From assembly GCF_003096555.1 (NCBI RefSeq), contig NZ_QEKM01000001.1, positions 3,224,001-3,288,000 on the forward strand: a stretch of 64,000 bases of DNA, written 5' to 3'. Made by a program: the position numbers and the translations under genes. This DNA is from Simplicispira sp. 125 (GTDB taxonomy: Bacteria; Pseudomonadota; Gammaproteobacteria; Burkholderiales; Burkholderiaceae_C). The notes below the pieces were generated by a model. It searched no databases, had not been told where the DNA came from, and saw only the letters and a list, made by a program, of their open reading frames with translations. Positions within the stretch are counted from its first letter, which is position 1. Every line of letters starts with the position of its first letter. Below, piece by piece: positions 17,884-25,854 of this stretch.

Positions 17884-18060
17884 ATGAGCCACTTTTCCAC
17901 CACCGAACACCAGGCCCTGTCCGACGTGCAACTGACCGACGCCGAGCGCCAGCCCTGCGAAGTCTGGACCCGCGTGATGGGCTACCACCGCCCGGTCGCC
18001 AGCTTCAACATCGGCAAGCAGGGCGAGCACCAGGAGCGCCAATTCTTCGAGGAGAAGTAA
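17884..18060 (+). CDS. Separate glycyl-radical subunit of NrdD (58 aa)
   Basis: The peptide carries CEVWTRVMGYHRP followed by NIGKQGEH and ERQFF. This is the C-terminal glycyl-radical segment of archaeal/Pseudomonas-type NrdD, where RVxGY holds the radical glycine (G33 here). It follows the truncated NrdD by 172 bases and has its own strong ribosome site AAGGAGA, so it is a designed gene, not a frameshift scar. It should dock on NrdD after NrdG makes the radical, much as GrcA (YfiD) supplies a spare radical domain to pyruvate formate-lyase. How common this split is in the family I cannot check. Confidence 0.88.
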   Translation: MSHFSTTEHQALSDVQLTDAERQPCEVWTRVMGYHRPVASFNIGKQGEHQERQFFEEK

Positions 18061-18162
18061 TTCCATTTCTAAATCAAACGATTACTTTGTCGGCTTCGCT
18101 TGTCGTACGCCTGTACTGTCTGCGCTTCGCCTTCGCGTACTCGATTGATTGAGAAACCGAAT
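18060..18162. repeat. 103-bp palindromic element, copy A
   Basis: Ends are imperfect inverted repeats: ATTCCATTTCTAAATCA at the left, and the complement of the right end reads ATTCGGTTTCTCAATCA. Shares this design and the inner CTTCGC/CTTCGCCTT segments with copy B at 38616. The left end begins on the last base of the TAA stop of the glycyl-radical gene. Confidence 0.7.
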
Positions 18163-18332
18163 AACACCCCCTGCGGCGCTGCGCGCCTTCCCCCTCTCCT
18201 GCGGGAGGGGGACGCACCCGGTGGCCGGGCAAAGCCCGCTCCACGGGTGCCCTGGCAACACGCTGGACACATGGGTTCAGTGCGATCGGCAGCCAGCACT
18301 GCGAAGGCTGCGTCCCTTGATCCTTTAACCGC

Positions 18333-19025
18333 ATGAACCCCACTCTCATCCCCGCCACCCACCTGCGCATCGGCGGCATCACACCGCTCACCACCATCGA
18401 CTTCCCCGGCCGCCTGGCCGCCGTGCTGTATTGCCAAGGCTGCCCCTGGCGCTGCGGCTACTGCCACAACCCCGAGCTGCTGTGCGCCACCACCCCCGCC
18501 ACCGTGCCCTGGCCCGAGGTGCTGGCCTTCTTGCAAAGCCGCCAGGGCCTGCTCGACGGCGTCGTCTTCTCGGGCGGCGAACCCACGCTGCAAGCCGCCT
18601 TGCCCGCCGCGTTGGCCGAGGTGCGCGCCCTGGGCTTTCAAACCGCGCTGCACACCGGCGGCATGTACCCCGAGCGCCTGCAAGCCCTGCTGCCGCTGCT
18701 TGACTGGGTGGGCCTGGACATCAAAGGCCCGCTGCACGCCTACGACGCCATCACGCGCACCCCCGGCAGCGGCGCCAAAGCCTTCGAATCGTTGCAACGC
18801 CTGCTCGCCAGCGGCGTGCCCCATGAATGCCGCACCACCTGGCATGCGGGCCTGTTCAGTGTGGATGATTTGTTGGCCCTGGCCGACACGCTGGCCGATG
18901 CAGGCGTGGCGCACTGGGCGCTGCAGGAATGCCGCGCGCCGGGCGCGGCCACCTGGGCGCTGACCGCCGGGCAGGTAGAGCGGCTGGGGGCGCGGTTTGC
19001 GGAATTTGTGGTGCGGCGGGGGTGA
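18333..19025 (+). CDS. nrdG: Anaerobic ribonucleotide reductase activase NrdG
   Basis: 230-aa radical-SAM enzyme that generates the glycyl radical on NrdD. The CxxxCxxC cluster motif is CPWRCGYC (C37, C41, C44), followed by HNPELL and the SAM-binding SGGEPT. Third gene of the NrdR-controlled unit. The gap to the glycyl-radical gene (272 bases) holds the palindromic element and a GC-rich stretch. No clear Shine-Dalgarno precedes the ATG, but the N-terminus LRIGGITPLTTIDFPG aligns with the family. Confidence 0.92.
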   Translation: MNPTLIPATHLRIGGITPLTTIDFPGRLAAVLYCQGCPWRCGYCHNPELLCATTPATVPWPEVLAFLQSRQGLLDGVVFSGGEPTLQAALPAALAEVRALGFQTALHTGGMYPERLQALLPLLDWVGLDIKGPLHAYDAITRTPGSGAKAFESLQRLLASGVPHECRTTWHAGLFSVDDLLALADTLADAGVAHWALQECRAPGAATWALTAGQVERLGARFAEFVVRRG

Positions 19026-19045
19026 GGGGGTGAGCGGGAAAAACG

Positions 19046-19387
19046 TCAAAGGTCTGCTGCACTCAACGCAATCCACGCTGCACCGGGCTGCTTTTCCACC
19101 ACGATCTGCCCGCCCTCCAGCCTGTAGGTCAACTGGCAGTTGTGCCGGGGGTTGGACAGCACTGCGGGGTTGAAGATGGCCAGGTTTTCTCCGGCAGGGC
19201 GGTGAACCGACTGCGTCAGCAAACCGGGATGCCCCTCGCGGTGAATCCGCGCCCCCACAGCCTGGCAAAACGTGTAGTCCGAGGGGTGCAAGAGGTCGGG
19301 TTGTGTTTCGGCCGCTTGGCGGAAATCGAGCAGCGCCGCGTTGCAAGCCACCCAGTACACCTTCCGCTCTGCGACGACCGCCAGCCT
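19046..19387 (-). pseudogene. RES-domain toxin remnant (N-terminus missing)
   Basis: The frame encodes the C-terminal two-thirds of a RES-domain protein ([41 protein letters not shown]), a family of NAD-degrading toxins paired with Xre antitoxins. Reading upstream, the frame hits TAA at about 19388-19390, inside the 34-bp palindrome. The N-terminal half and any antitoxin gene are absent. A GTG at 19360 could start a 104-aa product, but I read it as a decayed gene truncated at the edge of the foreign segment. Confidence 0.65.
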
Positions 19388-19414
19388 TTATGCACAGCTG
19401 TACATAAAGGCTGG
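19381..19414. repeat. 34-bp near-perfect palindrome
   Basis: Two 17-bp arms agree at 16 of 17 positions, starting CCAGCCTTTATG and centred on ACAGCTGT. It lies where the RES remnant breaks off and base composition changes. It could be an operator, a recombination or attachment site, or a replication-fold scar. There is no T tract, so a terminator is unlikely. Confidence 0.7.
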
Positions 19415-19602
19415 GTACCGACACTCGGCGAGGTGAGTTGTAGATGGCGGCCGGTCATGATCGATAACTGACGAACGGCGAGTTTGTGACGCTCAATCTA
19501 TGCGGAGGACTTTCGTGGCACAAGATTGGTACAGTTTTGGTATCGAAACGCCGCTGAGCAAGCCTGACGCCTGCACCAAGCACACAGGGCCACAATTCCG
19601 CC

Positions 19603-20730
19603 ATGTTTTTTACTACTGCCGAACGACATCGCCGCCTCGATGCAATCCATCAGGACCTAGCCGCCGGAAAGGACGTTGAGTCACTAACCGTACGTGAGTT
19701 CATTGGCTGGTTCAACGCCGAACGCCGAGGCTATAAGGTCACGTACCGCATCCGGCGGACCCTAAAGGACTTCCACCTAAGGACCTCGCCTGATTTCGAA
19801 GGGGTTCATATCGACGCTCGCATTTTGTTCCGACTTGCTGAACCAAAGGCAGAAGCGCAACTGGCTCCGGAGCCGGAGAATGAGATCGCTGCAGTTGAGC
19901 AAGCCGTTGGGGTAGACGCAGTCGATGAGGAGGCCATAGTTGTACAACCGGAGCCGCTCATTGAGGGCGCTGCTTTTGTTGCTGGCGCCGCTGCCGAACC
20001 AGCGTTTCGAGTGAGCCGCTTGCTTGCAGCAAGCACAAAGCCCGTATCAGTTCCTCCCGATTGCACGCTACGCGAGGCTGTAACGCTGATGCTCCGCCAC
20101 GACTTCTCGCAGCTCCCGGTGATGACCACCGACCGGGATGTCAAAGGGGTCGTTACCTGGGAAAGCATAGCCCCAAAGCTAGCGCTATCCGACGACAAAG
20201 GGGAGTTTGTCCGCGACTACATGGTGGGTCACCAAGAGGTCCAGGCATCGGACTCTCTGTTCCGCGTTATTGCAGCAATCGTCGAGCATTCCTATGTCCT
20301 CGTGCGTGCATCAGACCGGACTATTAGCGGCATCGTTACCACAACCGACTTGAGCCTTCAGTTTCAACAGCTATCCGAGCCGTTCCTGTTGCTTGGCGAA
20401 ATTGAAAATCACATCCGCACACTGATCGACGGTAAGTTCACAGCGCAGGAACTTGGCACGGTCAAGGACCCGGCCGATGAGGAGCGCGAAATCGAATCGG
20501 TAGCGGACCTAACATTTGGCGAATACATCAATCTACTCGCGACACCCGTTCACTGGGAAAAGACCGGTCTGCGAGTCGATAGGAAGGTGTTCGTTAAAGA
20601 ACTGGACAAGGTTAGGTTGATCCGTAACGACGTAATGCACTTCGACCCCGACGGGATTAGCGAAGATGATCACACGTCGCTGCTGAACTTTGTGCAGTTC
20701 CTTCACGAAATCAGACGACTGGCCCTCTAA
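19603..20730 (+). CDS. CBS-pair protein with C-terminal Swt1/HEPN-type RNase domain
   Basis: 375 aa in three parts. Residues 1-80 form a winged-helix-like module (LTVREFIGWFNAERRGY...TSPDFEGVHID). An acidic linker covers about 81-130. A CBS pair (about 135-255) probably binds an adenine nucleotide. The C-terminal helical domain (about 303-375) carries RNDVMH, the Rx4H catalytic motif of HEPN ribonucleases (R341, H346). This looks like a ligand-gated RNase, as in abortive-infection proteins. Codon use is visibly less G/C-rich than neighbours. 36 bases precede the DUF2971 gene. No good ribosome site was seen, so the start is uncertain. Confidence 0.78.
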   Translation: MFFTTAERHRRLDAIHQDLAAGKDVESLTVREFIGWFNAERRGYKVTYRIRRTLKDFHLRTSPDFEGVHIDARILFRLAEPKAEAQLAPEPENEIAAVEQAVGVDAVDEEAIVVQPEPLIEGAAFVAGAAAEPAFRVSRLLAASTKPVSVPPDCTLREAVTLMLRHDFSQLPVMTTDRDVKGVVTWESIAPKLALSDDKGEFVRDYMVGHQEVQASDSLFRVIAAIVEHSYVLVRASDRTISGIVTTTDLSLQFQQLSEPFLLLGEIENHIRTLIDGKFTAQELGTVKDPADEEREIESVADLTFGEYINLLATPVHWEKTGLRVDRKVFVKELDKVRLIRNDVMHFDPDGISEDDHTSLLNFVQFLHEIRRLAL

Positions 20731-20766
20731 GGGTCTACGAGCAACTGCGACCACAAATCTATCCAA

Positions 20767-21693
20767 ATGACAGACCGTCTGCTCGTGAACTTCAAGTACC
20801 GCTCAGGCGCCTCAGCCCTACGTGGCCTGTCGGACGGCACCTGCTACTTCGCCCACGCGGGCGAACTAAACGATTCACTGGAAGCCAAGTTCGCTCCTGC
20901 AGAACCCTCCTCCTACACCCGGACCTTGGCGCAAACGCTCACTGAACTGGCTGCTCAACGGAAGGAGCCTGCCAGGTATGAACCTGAAGAAGAAAGTGCC
21001 GAGTACCTCTCGCAATTGATCCGAAAGGAGGACGAAACCTTCGCTGCCAATTGCCAGCAAGTAGGCATCTTCTCCGGCACCAAGCGCCCCGACAACCAAC
21101 CCATGTGGGCTTACTACTGCAATGACGGGCGCGGTGTGTGCTTCGAATTCGAGTGGCCCAGGGAGGTGCTCAAACAGTTCAGCCTACGGCCCACGTTCGT
21201 CTATTACACCGACAAGCCGCGCGTCCATGACCGCTTTGAGGACATGCGGACGGAGCTGCTCGCCCTGGGGAAAAAACATCCGGACTGGACAGTGGAGCAA
21301 CTTTATGAGCACTCGCAAACCCAAGAATTCATTGCAGGATGGATTGCACGCTCAATCTCGCGCGCCGTGTCCACCAAGCACTCCGATTGGGCGCACGAGC
21401 ACGAGTTGCGAATGCTGAGCCCCAGGGCTGGTCCATTGCCAATCTTGAGGCAAATTCTGAAACGTGTGTACTTCACGCGCACGGACTTCCTCGAGTGGGG
21501 GCCAATCATGATGCTCCTGCATCAGCTCTATCCAGGTGTGAAAACGGCGAAAGTGACGTTCAACCACACAGAGCCGCTGGTGTCGATTCAGCGTTTGGAT
21601 GCAAAGCTTATTCCAGTCACGCTGTCGGCCGATGGCTTCACACAAACCCGCAATGACAAGGCGGATAGCGGCGACCGGCAGGCGGCCGTCTGA
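20767..21693 (+). CDS. DUF2971 family protein
   Basis: 308 aa with DUF2971 features: an early YFAHAGELNDSLEAKF block, GIFSGTKRPDNQPMWAYYCNDGRGVCFEFEW, and a late HEHELRMLSPR. The conserved W-x-Y and E-L-R positions suggest an enzyme, but the family's activity is unknown to me. DUF2971 genes are often found in accessory and defence regions. Same strand as the CBS-HEPN gene with a 36-base gap, so probably one transcript. Base composition also differs from the core genes. Confidence 0.8.
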   Translation: MTDRLLVNFKYRSGASALRGLSDGTCYFAHAGELNDSLEAKFAPAEPSSYTRTLAQTLTELAAQRKEPARYEPEEESAEYLSQLIRKEDETFAANCQQVGIFSGTKRPDNQPMWAYYCNDGRGVCFEFEWPREVLKQFSLRPTFVYYTDKPRVHDRFEDMRTELLALGKKHPDWTVEQLYEHSQTQEFIAGWIARSISRAVSTKHSDWAHEHELRMLSPRAGPLPILRQILKRVYFTRTDFLEWGPIMMLLHQLYPGVKTAKVTFNHTEPLVSIQRLDAKLIPVTLSADGFTQTRNDKADSGDRQAAV

Positions 21694-22044
21694 ACTCAAA
21701 CCGGATAGGTCATCGGGACCATCCCCATTCCGTCCCAACGCCCGGTACCCGCTACAAGGCGCCCGCACGCGCTTCTTGGGCGCTGCGGCCATGACCGGTG
21801 CAACGCACGCCCCGCACAACATGCCCCCGGATTTCTCGGGCGCGCAGTGGCTGGATCTGCCGCACACAATTAGGGCGTTGAATGAATAAACTACGCAAAC
21901 AAACTGTGATCAATTTGCTTTAAAGGCATAAATAATTGTGCATTTCGGCCATTGGTTTGCGTTCCGTGTTTGATCCAGATCAGTGCCGCCACCCCCTGGC
22001 CGCCACGATCATCCGGGCTTTGCAGAACCCCCCGGAGACACCCC
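21694..22044. other. Intergenic region before the decarboxylase gene
   Basis: 351 bases. 21791-21889 could encode a 32-aa peptide (MTGATHAPHNMPPD...) with no ribosome site; I do not accept it as a gene. 21890-21980 is AT-rich and likely holds the promoter of the downstream decarboxylase, with an FNR-like site at its end. It marks the right edge of the segment of unusual composition. Confidence 0.5.
21970..21983. promoter_or_regulatory. FNR/Anr-like box
   Basis: TTGAT-CCAG-ATCAG matches TTGATNNNNATCAA except for the last base. 61 bases before the decarboxylase start. Suggests oxygen-linked control, but a single site of this kind can occur by chance. Confidence 0.4.
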
Positions 22045-23682
22045 ATGACCCTCGGCCTTGCGCTGCTGCGCGCCCTCAAGAACCACGGCGCGCAGGAAAT
22101 TTTTGGCATTCCCGGCGACTTCATCCTGCCGCTGTTCAAGCAGATCGAAGAAAGCCGCATCCTGCCGCTGCACACCCTGAGCCACGAGCCCGCGCTGGGC
22201 TTTGCCGCCGACGCGGCGGCGCGCATGCACTGCGGCCTGGGCGTGATGGCCGTGACGTATGGCGCCGGTGCGCTGAACGTGGTGAACGCCGTGGCCAGCG
22301 CCTATGCCGAATGCTCGCCGCTGGTCATCCTGGCCGGTTGTCCCGGCGAGGTCGAGGCGCATTCGGGCCTGGTGCTGCACCACCAGGTGCGCAGCATTGA
22401 TTCGCAACTGCGCATCTTCAGCGAGATCACCTGCGACCAGGTGCGCCTGTCCAATGCCGACACCGCGCCCGAAGACATTGCCCGCGTGCTGCGCAACTGC
22501 CGCGAATACTCGCAGCCCGTGCTGATCGAAATCCCGCGCGACATGACTCTGCAGCCCATGCGCGAAGTGCCCGTGCTGCCGCCGCGCAGCTTCAACGCCG
22601 AGGCCGTGGCCGAGGCCGCCGACGAATGGCTGGCGCGCATCCACGCCGCCAAAAACCCGGTGATGGTGGTCGATGTGGAAGTGCGCCGCTTTGGCGTCGA
22701 GGCGCGCGTGGCCGAGCTGGCGCGCCGCCTGCAGCTGCCCGTGCTCACAACCTTCATGGGCCGGGGCCTGCTGGCCGAAGACGGCGTTGATCTGCACGGC
22801 ACCTACCTGGGTGTGGCGGGGGCGCCCGAAACCACGGCGCTGCTCGACGACTCGGACCTGCCCGTGATGCTGGGCGCCATCCTGTCGGACAGCAACTTTG
22901 GCGTGAGTGCCCAGCGCATGGACTTCCGCCGTGCGCTGATTGCCGCCCACCGCGAGGTGCGCGTGGGTCACCACGTGTACCACGACATTCCGCTGGCCGC
23001 GCTGGTCGAGGCGCTGCTCGAACGCATCCCGCCCGCCAGCGGCGCGCGGCGCACCCTGCCGCCCCAGCCCGAATACCCGCGCGGCCTGGTGGCCGACGAT
23101 GCGCCGCTGTGCGCGGGCGACCTGAGCCGGGCGCTGAACGACCGCATCCTCGCCCACGGGCCGATGAACATCGTCTCCGACATGGGCGACTGCCTGTTTG
23201 CCGCCATGGAGCTGCTGCCCACGCCGCTGGTGGCGCCCGGCTACTACGCCACCATGGGGTTCGGCGTGCCCGCCGGCATTGGCGCCCAGGTGGCCACGGG
23301 CGAGCGCAGCCTGATCCTGGTGGGCGACGGCGCCTTCCAGATGACCGGCTGGGAGCTGGGCAACTGCCCGCGCCTGGGGCTGGACCCGATCGTCATCCTG
23401 CTCAACAACCAGAGCTGGGAAATGATCCGCGCCTTCCAGAACGAATCGCAGTGCGCGGCGCTGGGCGACTGGCGCTTTGCCGACCTGGCCAACGTGCTGG
23501 GCGGGCGCGGCCAACGCGTCACCACGCGCAAGGAATTCAAGGCCGCGCTGGACGCCGCCTTTGCCGAGCGCGGGCGCTTCCAGCTCATCGAGTTCATGGT
23601 GCCGCCGGGCGACAGCACGCCCACGCTGCAGCGGTTCTCGGAGGGCATCCGCGCGCTGCGGGCGCGCGCCGCTGCCGCCTGA
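22045..23682 (+). CDS. ipdC: Phenylpyruvate/indolepyruvate decarboxylase (thiamine diphosphate enzyme)
   Basis: 545 aa, the length of Azospirillum brasilense IpdC/PpdC, and strikingly like what I remember of it near the N-terminus (LLRALK..GAQ..FGIPGDF, LPLHTLSHEPALGFAADAA). Decarboxylates arylpyruvates to aryl acetaldehydes, the key step to indole-3-acetate or phenylacetate. The thiamine-activating Glu is in SHEPALGF and the diphosphate/Mg site is GDGAFQMTG...LLNNQS. CGGAGA precedes the ATG at 22045. Followed by an aldehyde dehydrogenase that would finish the pathway. Substrate choice (indole- versus phenylpyruvate) cannot be read from sequence. Confidence 0.88.
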   Translation: MTLGLALLRALKNHGAQEIFGIPGDFILPLFKQIEESRILPLHTLSHEPALGFAADAAARMHCGLGVMAVTYGAGALNVVNAVASAYAECSPLVILAGCPGEVEAHSGLVLHHQVRSIDSQLRIFSEITCDQVRLSNADTAPEDIARVLRNCREYSQPVLIEIPRDMTLQPMREVPVLPPRSFNAEAVAEAADEWLARIHAAKNPVMVVDVEVRRFGVEARVAELARRLQLPVLTTFMGRGLLAEDGVDLHGTYLGVAGAPETTALLDDSDLPVMLGAILSDSNFGVSAQRMDFRRALIAAHREVRVGHHVYHDIPLAALVEALLERIPPASGARRTLPPQPEYPRGLVADDAPLCAGDLSRALNDRILAHGPMNIVSDMGDCLFAAMELLPTPLVAPGYYATMGFGVPAGIGAQVATGERSLILVGDGAFQMTGWELGNCPRLGLDPIVILLNNQSWEMIRAFQNESQCAALGDWRFADLANVLGGRGQRVTTRKEFKAALDAAFAERGRFQLIEFMVPPGDSTPTLQRFSEGIRALRARAAAA

Positions 23683-23798
23683 TCTTTTTCCCCCGCCCCG
23701 CGCGGGTGGGCAGGTTCCCTGGACCCCTGCGCAGATCAGGGGCCGGGAGCGGCGCGCCCGCGCATTTCTTGCCAGCACACCACCCCAGGAGACAACGC

Positions 23799-25205
23799 AT
23801 GCTCGACTTCGCTTTCACCATCGGCGGCCAGAACGTCGCGGGCGCCGCCCGCCCCATTCCGGTCATCGACCCTTCCACCGGCCAGCCTTTCACGCACAGC
23901 CCCGCCGCCACTGTGGCCCAGCTTGACCAGGCGGTCGACGCCGCCGCTCTGGCCTTCGCCACCTGGCAGCACAGCAGCCACGCCGAGCGCAGCGCGGCGC
24001 TGGAGCGCGTGGCCGTCGCCATCGAACAGCACGCGGCCGAATTGGCGGAACTGGTCGTGCGCGAGCAGGGCAAGCCCCTGGCGCTGGCGCAGATGGAAGT
24101 GGGCGGCGCCGTCGCCTGGACGCGCGCCGCCGCTTCGCTGGAGATCCCGGTCGAGGTGATAGAGCAGCGCGAGGGCAAGCGCATCGAGCTGCACCGCAAG
24201 CCGCTGGGCGTGGTGGGTTCCATCACACCTTGGAACTGGCCGCTGATGATCGCCGTGTGGCACATCATGCCGGCGCTGCGCGCGGGCAATGCGGTGGTCA
24301 TCAAGCCCTCGCCGTTCACGCCGCTGTCCACGCTGCGCCTGGTGCAGATCATGGCCGCCGTACTGCCGGTCGGCCTGGTCAACAGCGTGGTGGGCGAGGC
24401 CGAGGTGGGCCAGGCCATGGCCGAGCACCCGGGCATCGCCAAGCTGGTGTTCACCGGCTCCACGCGCACGGGGCAGGACATCATGCGGCGCGCGGCGGGC
24501 AACCTTAAGCGCCTGACGCTGGAGCTGGGCGGCAACGACGCCGCCATCGTGCTGCCGGGCACCGACACCGCCGCCATCGCCGAGGGCCTGTTCGCCACCG
24601 CCTTCCTCAACATGGGCCAAACCTGCGCCGCGCTCAAGCGCCTGTACGTGCACGAGAGCCAGGTCGATGCCGTGTGCGAGCAGCTCGCCGCCATCGCCGC
24701 GCGCCAGGTGCTGGGCGGCGGCCTGGAAGCGGACGTGACTTTTGGCCCGGTGCAGAACGCGCCGCAGCTCGCGCGCGTCGAGGCACTGGTGGAAGACGCC
24801 CGCGCCCAGGGCGCGCGCATCGTCTGCGGCGGCCAGCGGCTGGACCGTCCGGGCTATTTCTACGCGCCCACCATCGTCGCGGGCCTCACCAACGGCGCGC
24901 GCCTGGTGGACGAAGAACAGTTCGGGCCCGTGCTGCCCGTCATCGCCTACCGCACGGTGGACGAGGCCGTGGACTTGGCCAACGGCAGCAGCATGGGCCT
25001 GGGCGGCTCGGTGTGGGGCGAGGTGCAGGCCGCCACGGCCCTGGCGCCGCGCCTGGAGTGCGGCACGGTCTGGGTCAACGGCCACGCCGAGGTGCTGCCG
25101 CACTGCCCGTTTGGCGGCAGCAAGATGTCGGGTGTGGGCGTGGAGTTTGGCCTCGACGGCCTGCTCGAATACACCCAGCCGCAACTGCTGAACATCAACG
25201 GTTGA
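23799..25205 (+). CDS. Aldehyde dehydrogenase (likely aryl-acetaldehyde)
   Basis: 468-aa NAD(P)-dependent aldehyde dehydrogenase. Catalytic Cys276 (GQTCAALK), general base Glu242 (LELGGNDA) and Asn146 (TPWNWPL) are all present. AGGAGA precedes the ATG. It lies 116 bases after the arylpyruvate decarboxylase, so it probably oxidises phenylacetaldehyde or indole-3-acetaldehyde to the acid. Stop overlaps the next start (TGATG). Confidence 0.9.
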   Translation: MLDFAFTIGGQNVAGAARPIPVIDPSTGQPFTHSPAATVAQLDQAVDAAALAFATWQHSSHAERSAALERVAVAIEQHAAELAELVVREQGKPLALAQMEVGGAVAWTRAAASLEIPVEVIEQREGKRIELHRKPLGVVGSITPWNWPLMIAVWHIMPALRAGNAVVIKPSPFTPLSTLRLVQIMAAVLPVGLVNSVVGEAEVGQAMAEHPGIAKLVFTGSTRTGQDIMRRAAGNLKRLTLELGGNDAAIVLPGTDTAAIAEGLFATAFLNMGQTCAALKRLYVHESQVDAVCEQLAAIAARQVLGGGLEADVTFGPVQNAPQLARVEALVEDARAQGARIVCGGQRLDRPGYFYAPTIVAGLTNGARLVDEEQFGPVLPVIAYRTVDEAVDLANGSSMGLGGSVWGEVQAATALAPRLECGTVWVNGHAEVLPHCPFGGSKMSGVGVEFGLDGLLEYTQPQLLNING

Positions 25206-25768
25206 TGCAAGGCCACAGCGCGATGGATGCCTACCTCGACCTGGTGCGCGCCCAGCCCCTGGCCATGGCCATGCTGCAGTTCGCCGTGCTCGGCACGCTG
25301 GGCGACCTGCTCGGCGCCTGGCTGGCGGCACGGTGCGTGCACTGGCCGCTGGGCGGCGGCCTGTGGTGGCGCAAGATGGCCAAGTGGGCGCTGCTGGCCG
25401 TGCCGATCAAGGTGGCCTTCGTGGGCTACGCGGGCTTTGTGCAGGCGCTCGCGGCCCACGGCTGGCTGCCGCAGGGCGAGCCGCTGGTGCTGGCGCTGGC
25501 CACCTCGGTGGCCATCAACCTGCAGTTCGGCCCGCTGCTGGTGCTGGGCCACCGCTGGCTCAACAACCGCATCAGCGGCACCCGCGGCTGGCAGCACATC
25601 GACCGCAGCCTGTGGAGCCTGGCCTGGTTCTGGGTACCCGCGCACGCCGTCACCTTCGCGCTTCCGCCGGACTGGCGCATCGGCCTGGCGGCGCTGTGGT
25701 CGGTGGTGCTGGGGCTGATTCTGGGCATGTACAGCCCGGTGCGCCAGCGTCCGGTAGCAGCGGCCTGA
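25205..25768 (+). CDS. Integral membrane protein of the ipdC operon
   Basis: 187 aa with four or five hydrophobic segments (for example MLQFAVLGTLGDLLGAWLAA, LLAVPIKVAFVGYAGFVQAL, LVLALATSVAINLQFGPLLV, IGLAALWSVVLGLILGMY). I do not recognise the family with confidence. Translationally coupled to the aldehyde dehydrogenase. A second ATG at 25223 could be used instead. Coupling to arylacetate synthesis suggests export or membrane sensing, but that is a guess. Confidence 0.75.
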   Translation: MQGHSAMDAYLDLVRAQPLAMAMLQFAVLGTLGDLLGAWLAARCVHWPLGGGLWWRKMAKWALLAVPIKVAFVGYAGFVQALAAHGWLPQGEPLVLALATSVAINLQFGPLLVLGHRWLNNRISGTRGWQHIDRSLWSLAWFWVPAHAVTFALPPDWRIGLAALWSVVLGLILGMYSPVRQRPVAAA

Positions 25769-25784
25769 GTTTGATAATTCAATA

Positions 25785-25844
25785 AAATATCTATTCATTT
25801 GCGGTTATAGCAAGAATGAAAACATCGCATAAATATCTATTCAT
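25785..25844. promoter_or_regulatory. Direct repeats and -10 element before the HipA-like gene
   Basis: AAATATCTATTCAT occurs at 25785-25798 and 25831-25844, 46 bases apart, in a very AT-rich stretch. TATAAT at 25844-25849 is only 5 bases from the ATG, so if it is the -10 box the transcript is leaderless. The repeats are probable operator half-sites. Confidence 0.55.
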
Positions 25845-25854
25845 ATAATGCTGC

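Noticed and set aside
19216..19458. 80-codon minus-strand frame overlapping the RES remnant
   Set aside because: Different frame from the RES homology and low-complexity translation; does not restore the toxin N-terminus.
19515..19531. TGGCAC...TTGGTA resembling a sigma-54 promoter before the CBS-HEPN gene
   Set aside because: The -12 element has GT instead of GC and there is no activator gene or enhancer site nearby.
21791..21889. Possible 32-aa peptide gene
   Set aside because: No ribosome site, no terminator and no recognisable feature; probably a degraded gene end.
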